A stretch of DNA of 64,000 bases from Gyromitra esculenta (taxonomy: Eukaryota; Ascomycota; Pezizomycetes; Pezizales; Discinaceae), in contig JBCAML010000007.1 of NCBI GenBank assembly GCA_038503075.1, forward strand, positions 62,001 to 126,000, read 5' to 3'. This document shows, one piece after another, positions 11,275-22,836 of this stretch. Position 1 is the first letter of the stretch. Each line of letters opens with the position of its first letter. Position numbers and translations under genes: made by a program. A model generated the notes under the pieces. It was not told the DNA's origin, searched no databases, and saw nothing but the letters and a program-made list of their open reading frames with translations.

Positions 11275-12774
11275 ATACCCAATGAATAAACAAATTTAGT
11301 AATATGCACTGTGGGCTTTGAGGATTCTCCTCATATATTATTTTTTCAAAGTGATCAAAATTGACTCTGGTTTGACCTATTGTGTCTCAATGCACCTATC
11401 TTTCACCCACCCACTGATACTACTAGTTCTCACCTCTGAGATAATTTATATACCTTGTGCTACTCATGGTAACTGAGGGGCCTTATAGTCATTATTATTC
11501 TCATTTTGGAGTTTTTCTGAATCATGCCTGATGAATATATCTCTAGTTTTGAATATGTAATCAAACCTGAAAAAATTTCGCCTATTAGTAACTATCAACA
11601 CACCTTTAACAGTACATATTTCCCTTATAGAAATTTATGATTCACGAACATGTTATCATTTAAGTACAATGATGAAGTGAGAAGTGCTACCTGCAAATCA
11701 TTGTGCAGTTGTTGAGCTGGATAGTTGTCTTGCTGGTAACACCCAAAGATGACACCCTTCAAGTCTTGTTTTGCACCACCACTGTACATTCACTCACCCT
11801 GATATTTTTAATTACAATACATTTAGATGCATTTTAGACTTTATCAATTTCTAGTGTACATGCAATGACTATAGAATATATTATTTGTTGTTGAAAATGC
11901 GTGTTTTTGGTGTATTTCGCCAAGTCGGTCAATTCTTTCTAGAAGTGCGAGTACCCCAGTCCCTTTAAATAACTCCAGAGTATCCGAGCCGAGGCTATAT
12001 AGTGGAGAAAAACACATAAGTATTCGAATGTGGCCTGCAGTGTACATGCCCTATATAGCCCTCCAACCCCTGACCGATCCCCCATAATCCGACAGTCCTC
12101 CGATCCTGCAGATCATAGAGACAGGGGTTGGCGTAATAAATTCTCGACTTGGGCTAGGTCGCTTTTTACAGCAGGTATTTACTTCCATCTCACCCCTCGA
12201 TTCTCGGAGTGCTGAGAGCGGCCGGCCGGGGGACTTCTTTGTCATTTTCACACAACTTGCCGGCCGTGATCAGTTAGAGGCAAAATCGGCCCGACTCAAG
12301 AAATATACGTATTATCGCGAGCTTGAGTATATCTTGAGCGAAAAATAACTATTGGACACTTCTGGTGTGACCCCCCCCGAAATCGGAGCCACTATGCATC
12401 ACGGCAGTGAAATGGTTTCTGGATATATGTGTGGCGATACTGGGCGTAGGGCGAATTCTCCGAGGGACCCCACAATTAAGGGTGAAAACCTGGTCTCATC
12501 CTGTATTCAAATCAGCTTTGCGGGGAATTCGTTACATTTACAATGATGTACATCGACGAACAACCCGAAAAAGTGTAGAGATATTAATATTGCTAGGAAT
12601 GCGGTCATATATATTGTGATGCTATAACAGAGCGTCAACGATGTCATATTTTTGCTTGAAGTGATTCTAGTTGAAAGTTTGGCCTACTATGATACGTGAG
12701 TAGATGAATAAATTTATATATTATCCGCACAACCTTGCGGGAAAAGCACGAAATAACATTTACTGACAAAGCTT

Positions 12775-12809
12775 TCTGTAAATGCGTCATGACCTAATGC
12801 ATTTACAGA
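12775..12809. repeat. perfect 11-bp inverted repeat (hairpin)
   Basis: TCTGTAAATGC at 12775-12785 is exactly complementary to GCATTTACAGA at 12799-12809, with a 13-nt loop. The flanks show weaker continuing symmetry (GGAAAAGCACG on the left against the complement of CACACTTTTACC on the right), so it may be the core of an older inverted-repeat element. Confidence 0.6.
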
Positions 12810-13589
12810 CAGTTTTACCCACACTTTTACCATGCTAGTGTAGAGACTAGAGGGTAATGGCAGCAAGAAAGGCATTCGCTAGGGAAATATAGTCTGAAAA
12901 GGCCATGGTTGTAAAGGAAAGAAGGAATAAAGCGAAGGGACGGGTTTAGCATTGGATAAAGTAGAGGTGTGAAATTCGGAATTTTATAGTATTTAAGGCC
13001 CTATATCCCGAAACCCTCTAGCATAGTCTGTTCTCTATCTATTACCGACTATCTCCCCAAGCCTTTGGACCTTGCAGTATATATCGGATGTGGAAATAAT
13101 GGCTTGAACTATTTTTCGAGGGTTTTAAAGCCCTTAGGAGCATGTTGCTACGAGAAAAGGGATACCTAATGACGTCTGTTCGCCTACGAGAAAAACTACT
13201 CTTGGGACCCTATATACAATCTGTTTGACTGCCTGTTTGATTGCTATAGCGAACCTCCATGCGAGAGCCACATATTCTATAGAATTAGTACTCGAAAAAA
13301 TCGACGAGTTCATACCTAGGTACCTACTAGTATTCATTGGTTAAGATTCAGAAGCAGTGTGGCAAGAGCGTGACCGTGATGCGTACATGTAAAACTCACG
13401 CCGAGCAATTGGAAAGTAGTAACACTTAATTGCTTGATTTTGTAACTTGGCTAGCTATCCATGCTATAGTATCAATACTCTGTAAGGGTCTATCCTGTTT
13501 TTCAGAGTGGGAATAAACTCAGTTCGAAAAAAGGGGGCATGAATAACCTGAACATGCAAGTGCGAGTCGACCAATCAATCAGTCGATGT

Positions 13590-13766
13590 GTTAGATGAAG
13601 GCGAATCGAGAATTGCTACCAACAAATGATATGTTCAGCTTCTCCATGTTTGCCCTGAGTACAATTGGCTTCCCAAAGTTTTCGACGAAGATCCTATATA
13701 ACAGTGGAATTGGCTATGGGGCTCTGCTAGCACCTCCGATTTCTCGATCTTCCTCGCCGTACGCCG
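13590..13766. mobile_element. MITE family B, decayed copy
   Basis: The inner part (AGTTTTCGACGAAGATCCTA...) and the right end GCCGTACGCCG followed by TA match the two better copies at 25807-25963 and 61480-61616. The left end is worn down and its position is approximate. Differences to the other copies are mostly transitions. Confidence 0.6.
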
Positions 13767-14699
13767 TATAACAGCTACGTTCAACAAGTCATTACGGTTT
13801 TTGAAGCACCACAACGCAACGAGGCGATGCCAAACCTTCTCCAGAAAAAAAAGCAGAGCTCTATTCTACTTCTACCATCACTTGAATAGACCGTATATGT
13901 ATTCGATTATATTGCGAATTTGTTGCGTCGTGGTATGTACTTTCAAAACTGCAGGGTCTTGTTAATTGGCTGCGACTAGCTGTACACTACATACAAGGCT
14001 CTGACAAACAGACACGGGTCTGCAGCAAAGTAAGCAAGTGCGAATATTCGCTCACCACCATGCGCAGTGCGAACGAATCATCACATTCCCTCCACGACCA
14101 AACGCCATTTCTATCCAAACTAAGAAAGATTACGAAGAAGCTATTCCATACTATAGGAGTAGGCCCACGATAAACCCTTGAGGGATCAGCAAGCGAAAGA
14201 AAACTACCTTCCTCGCCTACTCCTACTGTTTCTAAATATCTCCTCTTTGATTGGCAATATAAGTATAAGTGTAGCTAAACTTAAGTAACTCAACCACGTA
14301 CGGAGGCTCCGTGTATGCATGACCCACAAACGAATTGCAATCGCAACTGCTCGTTATTATTCGCCATTCCTATGCGACTCCGTCCAGCACACAGACCCGT
14401 ACCATCCAGTCGCTTCTTGAGCGCTAGAGAAACGTACTCTACACTAAGGAGGGCGTCGCTGCGCATGTCCTGCGCAAGGCTACCAATCAATATCTACTAG
14501 ACTCTTGCACCCCCATAACCCTTCGTTTCGTTCAGGCCACCTTAATCCCGCCTGTCCCCTCTCCGTCCCCAAGGTATTGTAATATTTTTCACTACCTTCC
14601 GGAACCATCTAAACTAGCAAAGAAAAAACGGTTTATCTCCTGAAGCTAGCTGCTCTGCCAAAATCTTTTACATCAGGTCTAATCTGAACTACGTACAGT

Positions 14700-17600
14700 A
14701 GGCGACATGGGGCTCCCGAATCCACGATCTCCGGCGCTGAACTTGAAAAAAGATCATCGCCGTTGCTCTCGCAGCTTGCTTCAAGCAAATTACAGCTACT
14801 GTTCCTGGAGGCGGTTTTGCCGGCGATGATTTCTCGAATAATCTGTTTTCTGATTTAGCCCCTGTCCTAGCGCTCTTTGGCGAACAGGTGGCCAAGCAGT
14901 TCATGAGCCAGTCGATGGGATGGACAGACAACATTATATTCGCGATGGCTCCGCTGGGCATTATCAGTGGGAGCCATCAGGGTTGGTGGGCCAACCTGGC
15001 TCCGGGCAGTAATTGGGAGGGCTAGAGAGAATCGGGCTGGAGCAGAGGTTGAGTTGATGTCCTCTACGTCCCACGAGGTCTGCGAATTGTAGAATGGGCA
15101 GACCATTGTTAGGATAATGGGAGCACCTTTGGTTTAGGAATTTGTACATCTTCCGGATTGTAAATTTGTAATGATCCGGATTCTGGGAAACTATACGCCC
15201 TAGGGGAGGCAAAGAGGGAAAAATTTCTGAAGGACAAAGGTATGGAATTCTATCAGGTTAGCTATAGGTTGGATGATCACGCTGAAACTATGTCTACCAA
15301 GAACACATCCGTACCGAAAACCCAAGTAAGACAGCCAAAGTTGATAAAATCTGGGTAATATGAATATTGTTAATACCTTTAGCCTTTAGCGTCGGAATTC
15401 TTGGGACGTCTTGGCTGTGGATGGAATACGAAAACGCAGGACTTGGAACAATCGCCCACTTCGCCAATCTCCGATTCGCAATCGTTCGAAGGTTCCCATC
15501 GTAGATCGAGCAATAAGGCGACGATAAGCGCTCCCAATATTTCATTAAATCTCCACAATCACGTCAGACGACAAGAGCTGTATGCTGTCGCTCTTTTTGG
15601 ACTACTTCAACTTGGTGTCCTCGCATTTGCCAGATTGTCAACCTACTATTGGGGATTCCTGAGGAGTGATTTACCGATAATCAACTATGCATTCCCCCTC
15701 ATAGTAGTCGGAACTCTAGCTCTGGTGGCGGGGATGTTGGTGTGTTCAAATATCGTGGATAACAGCAGTAAAGAGGAAACTTGGATAACTGAACGGCGGA
15801 GTCGATCGGATGAGGGTTCGACGGATGGTGTCGCCTCAAATATCGGAGTTCGCTTACTCTAGTTGCAGAAAGGGCAACGTGTTAGCGATCAGGTTTTTGA
15901 ATCGTTTGCAATCTTTGCAAAAGATGAGCGTCATTCGGTCAAGACATCACGTCGAAGTGAGGGACGTAGCCCCGAAGTCACAGACAGCCCTCAGATTACT
16001 TCCGAGATCCTAACAGTCCTGGGAACGGCTATCAGCGTCTGTGGGTTCGTTCTGCAATTCATAGGCTTGCGTGGGCTGCATTGGTCCACCACAATCGCCC
16101 AGTTGGGCGCGACTTTGGTGATGACGGCCTTGAGGACCTGGGTTTGTCGAGGCTTTTCCGAGAAACCCTTTACTCAAAAGCTTCCTGCCGAATATGAGAT
16201 CGACTGGCTCGCAACCCGGATTGCGCGGAAAAAAGATATGGATCGTCTCTGGCGTGATAGGCGACCCGAGCGCAATGCATAAAGTGATGGAAGAACGGAA
16301 GCGTCTAGGAGGGCATACAGAATGGCGTAGTCCTTCTTTTGGCAGAGCTATATCTGTTGCAATTTCGATCGAGGTTGTGATGAATACCCTTTTCGCCTCG
16401 AAAGGTAGCATAGAGGCTGAGGAACTTTATTGGTCTCTAAATGCTCTCGAAGGCCAATCAATCTACTTCGGAATCAAGTGGCAAAACGGAAAGAGGAAAG
16501 CTAATGCTGCCGAGATTGAAGCAGCCCTTTCCCTATGGCTTTACGTTGTTCGTGAAGCGGAAGAAGGGGGAACTCCTGAAGGGTGTTGCTTCCCAGACCC
16601 AGAATATTCCAGGGAGGGATTATGAGAACGATTGGGCACGCTATGGAGAAGCTGCCTTGAGAAAACAGGGTTTACGACTGCTGGGTCCAAATACAGAATC
16701 CTCCCGTAGAGATCTGAGGTGGTGGGTTGGAGCAAACGCCGAGGTTCTTGAAGTGGAGATGTTGGATGAACCCTCGATAGAGGACGTCAACATAATTCAA
16801 ATTGATAGCCATCGAATCACAGGATTTACGAATACCAAATCGGGATCTCCAGATATCCGGGGAAGTTTTGTGAAATATTAAACCCGGGAACTATCCGCCA
16901 TTCTCACCCCCCCTTCCACCCTGCAGAAGCAACCTGCAAACTCATTCCGATTCTTCAGCACCACCTCCAGCATCAAGACCACCACGAAGTCCAGACCCTC
17001 AAGCGTTATGACTGCAGCCCAAGCGCCCGCCACTGGAACGGAGTCGGGAAGATTAGCCGTACTAGCAGCTTTATCCGATCTTCCTCTGGACTTGCTCTTT
17101 GCCCAAGACGTGTTTTCATCCTTTATGTGAGCCGTAACGAAAATCGCACAGCCTATTAGAGGTACTACAAACGTAAAGCATAACAAAAAGGTGGATCTAA
17201 ACAAGAATTCTACCGCGTGGCAATCATTCGAGCTTGAGAATTCGGTCTTGCTAAAGATGGCACAGAGTATACAATATGCTGGTTTGAGGAGCATAGAGGA
17301 GGTGTATATGATTATCATTCCACCACTAAGTGCAGAAGAGAAGCTTCCAGAAGTACAAGTGGTCGTTCAGACGGTCCGGGAACACGCAAGGAGCCACCAA
17401 TCGATTGGCCATTGGGAAGAGGCGGGAGAGACATACCGCTGGCTGTTCCGAACCTGCATGACATACGGGCCGAGACACGCGGTTGTAGTCAAAGCCACCG
17501 CATTAATGTCTGAATTCTTTAGACTTTGCTCACTCACCGTGGACATTCAGAAACAGCAACAACCAGGCCAGAGCGCCGTCCGAAGGTTAGAGAAGCTAAA

Positions 17601-20051
17601 GACTGCTCTGTTGCGCGAATTGAACAATGCCGATAATGATGTCATGTTGAAGCTCACAAAGCTATATCAGAAGCAAGGCCGGCCTGAGATTTGTGATGAG
17701 TTGCTGTCCAAACACTGTGAGGGCAGAAGAGATACGTCTTCTATGTACAAGTGCCCCTCGCGGTTTCCCAATATACTTGGGCACACAAAAATACACAGAA
17801 GGGCCATGGAAGGCCACTACTCTTACGACAATTACTCGATCTACGCGAGCCATACGCACACAGTTGATGTTTTTGGACACCACTTCATACGCTGTGGCAG
17901 GCAATGATTATAGACAAAGCGCCAGAGGTGGGCCATCTTAAAGGAGCTGCTAGGTTTTGGAGCAGACACAGAAGCAAAAGACATTGTTGATTGGACGCCG
18001 CTACATTATGCGAGCTGGAGCAGGCCATCTAGCATTCGACGGTTACTGTCGCAGGGAGGCAGTGAGGTGGAAGTGTGAGGGATAGACGGTATGCAGCCAT
18101 TGCATTGCGCAGCCAAATCAGGGAACGTGGACATGGCCACGATACTGCTCGCTGTTGGGGCCGATATCGAGGCTCAGGGTAGTTCACGGAAGACTCCACT
18201 CCACTGGGCCGCATACTTCGGGCGTGGTGAGGTAGCTGAACTTCTACTGGCGAAAGGAGCTTATCTCGTTAAGGTACGCGAAGACTACGGGTGCACCCCC
18301 TTACACATGGCTGCCATAGCAGGCCACGCCGCGATGGTAGAGCTGCTACTAAAGCACGGAGCCGAAATGGAAACTCAAGACAGAGACGGTGAGACGGTTT
18401 TGCGCCATGCGGCAAAAGGATGGCATATACAGGTTATTGGGCCCCTAATAAAAAGGGGGGCAGCAAAGGAAGCGCAGGATCGAAAGGGGAGCACGCCATT
18501 TGTATTGGCAGTCCAAAGACCTGTTAGAGAGCATATGCAGGTAACCGAACTCTCTGCAGAGAGAGGAACCAAAACTCGATCGAGGGATAACGAAGGTCGG
18601 ACAGTCTTGGGTCTGGCTCAGTCACATGCGCTCCAGCGTAATGGGGTAGTGAGAATATGGCTAGAACTAGGGGTGGATGTAAACGCCAAGGGCAAGAATC
18701 TTTCGAGCCACGATTGGAACGATAAGAGGCTCGATACTCCTCTCGAACAGGCGGCAGAAGGTGGGAGTGAGACACTCGTCAAGCTTCTGCTTGATTGGGG
18801 AGCGTTGCCCAGTGTGCGGTCTCTGCATCTTGCGGCGGAACATGGATGGGAACCAGCTGTCAAATTGCTTCTTGAACGAGGTGCAGACCCAAATGCAGCC
18901 GGCCAAGAATCTGCGGCCCTCCGCACCGCGGCATATAACGGCCATGAGGCCGTGGTTGAGTTACTCTTAGGCTGCGGGGCAGAACTGGAGCGCAAGTCTA
19001 GCAACGGAGAAAGCGTTATATGCAGCAGCAGAAAAAGGGCACGAGGCGGTGGTCAAACTGTTGCTAGATCGAGGAGCGAAGACCGAATCTATTGCACAGG
19101 GGAGATGGTCCGTTCTGGGAGCGGCGGCGTGCTCAGGGCATGAAACGGTGGTAAATCTCTTGCTAGACAGAGGCGCGGCAATCGAAGCAGTCAGTCAAGG
19201 AGGATGGACGGCTCTACACGACGCGGCCTACTGCGACCAGGCCGGGGTGGCTAGGTTATTAGTAGCCCGAGGAGCAGGAATGGAGGTTACATACTCGAAT
19301 GGGGACAGCCCCCTACACATAGCAGCATCATATGGAAGTCTCCTGGTTGTTGAGCTTCTTCTCGACCGAGGAATGGACATCGAAGCCAAGGGCCGGGACG
19401 AGCTCACACCACTGCACTGTGCGGTGATGGCCACACATACCAACATAGCTAGATTTTTGCTTGAGCGGGGAGCGAACCCAGTCATAACCAGCGCGAATGG
19501 GACACCGATTCTACAATGGGCAGTCGACTCCGGCTATAAGAGTATGGTGAGGCTGTTTTTCGACCGAGTCACAGAAAGGACAAAAGCCCTCTACGAAGGG
19601 CCAGCGTTGAACGACTTGTTGCTACGGATTTCCAACAACACTGATGACCACCATGAAGTTGCCAGTTTGTTTTTAAATCGCAAGGCCGAAGTCAAATCGA
19701 GGGACGTTGATAATAGGACACCTTTGCACCTGGCAGCAAAATGGAGTACACCTAAGGTGATGGGAGTGCTTCTTGACTGGGGTACACAAGCGGAGGCCCA
19801 GGATAAAGAGGGGAGAATGCTACTTCATCTGATAGATCAGCATTCACTATCCAGTTTTTCGATGAATGTGGCGTCAATGCTGCTCAGCGCGGCTGCTAAT
19901 CCAGATGCAAAAGATTTCGAGGGATGCACTCCTTTACACCTAGCCACATCGTGGGGCGGCAGCGGAAGTTGGGCATAAAGCAAGCCTCGAGCTGATACAA
20001 GAGGGAAAAGCGAGAAAGCTAAAGCCAAGGAACCGGAGGAAACGTTTGTGA
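14700..20051 (+). pseudogene. large fungal membrane-anchored ankyrin-repeat protein, inactivated
   Basis: Read through its breaks, this is one long gene. N-terminal block: GGGFAGDDFSNNLFSDLAP, FGEQVAKQF, SSTSHEVCELWNGQ, then ISLNLH, membrane segments around 15590-15760 (TLALVAGMLVCS), the signature LRGLHWSTTIAQLGATL (about 16064-16115), EIDWLATRI, then ARYGEAALR and LFAQDVFSSFM, and from about 17940 some 15-20 ankyrin repeats (TPLHWAA, VVELLL, GADPNA types). This order is known from expanded ankyrin families of filamentous ascomycetes. Breaks: in-frame stops at 15135 (TAG), 15860 (TAG), 16879 (TAA), 17128 (TGA), 17905, 17911 and 18076 (TGA); frameshifts near 14965, 16228 (A6 run), 16610, 17900, 19015 and 19955. 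Several stops are one C-to-T or G-to-A change from CAG, TGG or CGA. Function in life is unknown; ankyrin proteins bind other proteins. Exon structure was not resolved. Confidence 0.85.
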
Positions 20052-20483
20052 GGACGGATGAGCGTAGCCTGCGGGGAAGCATATTTAAGACTTCGGGTTC
20101 CGAGCCTCGTCTGCGGGTTCAATCTCTGACAAGCACACAGTCTAGATCTTGATCCATATGAAAGTTTCTTTTATCGAGTTGCTATTTTTAGCTATAAGGG
20201 GAGAAAATACGGTCAAAGTTGAGGAAGGAAAATGCGTGTTAATGGAGAACATGTGACCTTAGGGATAGGAAATAGAGGATTAAGGTTCTCGAAAACTTTG
20301 TATTTAAAGCTGCTATTTTTATCTCGTTTTCAGAGTTGGGGGAGAGGGGAGGCGAGTTCTAAAGATTTGTACTCCAAGGATATTTAGCTATTTTACCATT
20401 GCTGTTATTCAATTAACAGATAAAATAGAAATCATAAGCAACAGCGCATAATTTGGGGGGGGCACAACAAAGCAAGCCAACCT
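20052..20483. other. intergenic, no gene seen
   Basis: AT-rich DNA after the ankyrin pseudogene. Nothing beyond homopolymer runs. Confidence 0.5.
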
Positions 20484-20516
20484 CAGAATGCGTAAATGAG
20501 AATTACTTACTTACTT
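20484..20516 (+). mobile_element. 33-bp LINE-tail insertion with 10-bp target-site duplication
   Basis: The 33-bp segment ends in ATTACTTACTTACTT and is flanked by the exact direct repeat AAGCCAACCT at 20474-20483 and 20517-20526. The segment resembles the 56-bp insertion at 27781-27836 (shared ATGCG, then AATGA, then the ACTT tail). A short tail with a simple-repeat end inside a target duplication is what a drastically 5'-truncated non-LTR retrotransposon leaves. Confidence 0.65.
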
Positions 20517-20526
20517 AAGCCAACCT

Positions 20527-21572
20527 TAGGCAATTACATCACGCTTGCTGGGAAATAGAGCAACCCGGCCTTTCGTAATCGAAGTCTAGTTGGCAAAAGA
20601 CTTGACTATCATGCAACGCGCTAATTAGGTCTAACGCTTGATTGCTGGCCCCAGCTATTAGGAATCTGGGGCGAGGATTACTGTGTGCAATCATTGATGT
20701 GCTTGGTGGAGAAAAATTACCAGCCCTAAGGCGTAGGATCTCTTCTCTCGTCGAATAGAGTAAGTGGTGCTGCTCGCATGGTAATCAGTTGAGCCCAGTT
20801 ACCCTGCCTAAGCAGGATTACGGCTGTGGGCAAATTACCCCACATAACCGATGAAGTGGAGGGGTTCCCCCCAAGTCATGCCCTCACCGCTTGATGCATA
20901 TGCACTCACAAGGCAGCGACTTAGAGACAGTTCCCGGCGGGCCACTGCTCCAGGAGTGAGGCTCAGATGGTATAGAACTTGAGACAGACACGGTGATCCA
21001 TACACTCGTGGGGGATGGGTGATGGTGCTTGAGGCTGTCCCTTGGTAAGGCCACAGGCGTAGCAGGCGCACCGCACCCTACATGTGCTGCCTAGGCGCCC
21101 CTACCAGGTCACCCAAAATGTGAAGGCACCACGGTCCCAAAGACACGATGGAGTCTGAAAGCTCCGGCACCATCAACTGTCTTTATCGCCACATAGCTGA
21201 CGTCATATCTTTTGCTTGGTCGTCTTTCGTCCCGTGACCCAGAGCCTTCGCTTTCAACTCCACGCGCCCAGAAGCTCGCTCTGATGTTTTTCCTGAACGA
21301 CATGTAGTATGTGTGTATTTTCTACACATCCGAGCCTGTAGAGTTTAAGTGAGCGGATCAGTCAAGTCTCGATCTCTGTTCCCCAGCAAGTTGTCAGCCC
21401 CGTTAGCTTTTTACAGCCATCCACATGAGTCGCGCATGTATGTATATTCTGTCATCCGTCAGTACAGGCCCTGGCAGAACTATATGTACTGTAGAATTGT
21501 GGTAACTCACGATCTGAAGCGTTCGTTGGTCTTCTAGGCTTATTGGAAAGCTTTTGGCAGCGGCATTGACTA
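20527..21572. other. intergenic; GC-richer block 20630-21310, origin unknown
   Basis: This block is clearly richer in G and C than the DNA around it. On the minus strand it reads as two open stretches (20835-21071 and 21109-21303) that resemble no family I know. It may be a fragment of a repeat or a lost gene. Confidence 0.4.
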
Positions 21573-21738
21573 CAGTCGTTCACGGGGTGATAGTGAATAC
21601 TGGGTGTTGACGAACAGGGGTTTTGTGGGAAAGAAAGTTGCCAAGTCGCGGATCTGGGCGGAAACTTCTAGTACTTTATTGGTCTAAATCCCCCTGTTCG
21701 TTAACACCCAGTGTTCGCCATCACCCCGTGAACGACTG
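21573..21738. mobile_element. MITE family A, copy 1 (166 bp, TA-flanked)
   Basis: Terminal inverted repeats of about 48 bp begin CAGTCGTTCACGGGGTGA and match each other at all but about 4 positions. TA stands on both sides (21571-72 and 21739-40), as expected for Tc1/mariner/pogo-type insertion. The inner part (GCGGATCTGGGCGGAAAC) occurs in opposite orientation in copy 2 at 51170-51345. No coding capacity. Confidence 0.88.
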
Positions 21739-21740
21739 TA

Positions 21741-22836
21741 CTCTACCCCGCGCTTACCCTTGTTTTTCTACCATAGACTGTACTTTCTATCCCTCTCGAA
21801 CTTTAAGCTTTTAAGCCTCACCTGGAGCCTCACCTCACTTCGCTTTAAGCCTCAACCCCTGCCTTGATATCCATAACGTCAACCCCACCAATCGAAGGGC
21901 TCTGCAAGTGCAGACACTCAACCCCACCAACTGTTGCACTGGCCCTGCAGTATTGAGATCTTCTCCGGGCCGAGTCTGCGTTGCAAACAGCCCTGTGATG
22001 AAGAAAAGTGCCTACAGCCAATCACGATCTCAACTCTCTAACTACCTGCTGCGTAAAAAAGGGCAGAGCCACAACTATCACTCACTGCTCTTATACCTTC
22101 GATGCTGGGAGTTTTCTCGACGGCCTTGCTACTAAACTCATGGGTCGTGTAGGAACACCTGAAATAAAGCTGGATAGCACTTTCTCCCATGCTAGCAGAG
22201 CCATTATTCTCCGCCAGTTCAATCAAGAACGCTCAAAGAAAACGAACCTATCTCGACATACTAAAGCTTAAGGCTGGCACTTTGTATCGGTAAAGTATTC
22301 CTTGCGAAGCTTGAGGGCAATATAAAATGACTGCTGCCCACTATCCGTGGGATATACTGCGGGTAAATCGTAATCGCCTCCTATTGGCCGCACGTGGCTA
22401 GCAGTATTAGCTCACGTGGCTAGCAGGTTTTGCTCCAACAATCACTCGGTGCTCTCGTTTTAATCAAGCACGAAATCAGTTTTCGCTATTGTTGTTATTG
22501 TTTATTCATTAGGTACATTAATCAGTTTTCGCGTTAAATCACTATCCCCAGCGCATTGCTAATTTTAATTCCACAAAAAAAATCATCGAATCCCTCAGAG
22601 TTCCTACTCCTAGCCTATAGTTATCACCCACAGCGTTTTCGGTATCATTGTGCAACTAATGCAGACACTATCTTAATTTCGTTTTTATTTTGCGATGATA
22701 CATATCTAAGGAAACCATACAAAATTTTGGCAATAACCCTTCTCTCAGCTTTCTGGAAATGGCTTCCGCCCATGGAAGAGATGACTGATTCACTATTAGC
22801 TCGAGGTAGGTAAAAGTAGCGGGGGAGAAGTAGAAC
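21741..22836. other. intergenic
   Basis: No gene recognised. Contains small direct repeats of CAACCCCACCAA (near 21881 and 21919) and two copies of CACGTGGCTAGCAG at 22391-22404 and 22413-22426. Confidence 0.5.
22391..22426. repeat. direct repeat containing CACGTG
   Basis: CACGTGGCTAGCAG occurs twice, 22 bp apart. CACGTG is the E-box bound by bHLH factors, and the pair lies about 1.4 kb from the nearest start codon, so a regulatory role is only a possibility. Confidence 0.4.

Larger units (their letters stand above)
11275..14699. other. gene-free, AT-rich intergenic DNA
   Basis: More than 3 kb with no credible coding frame. It contains a hairpin at 12775-12809 and a decayed MITE near 13590-13766 (both listed separately). 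Confidence 0.6.
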
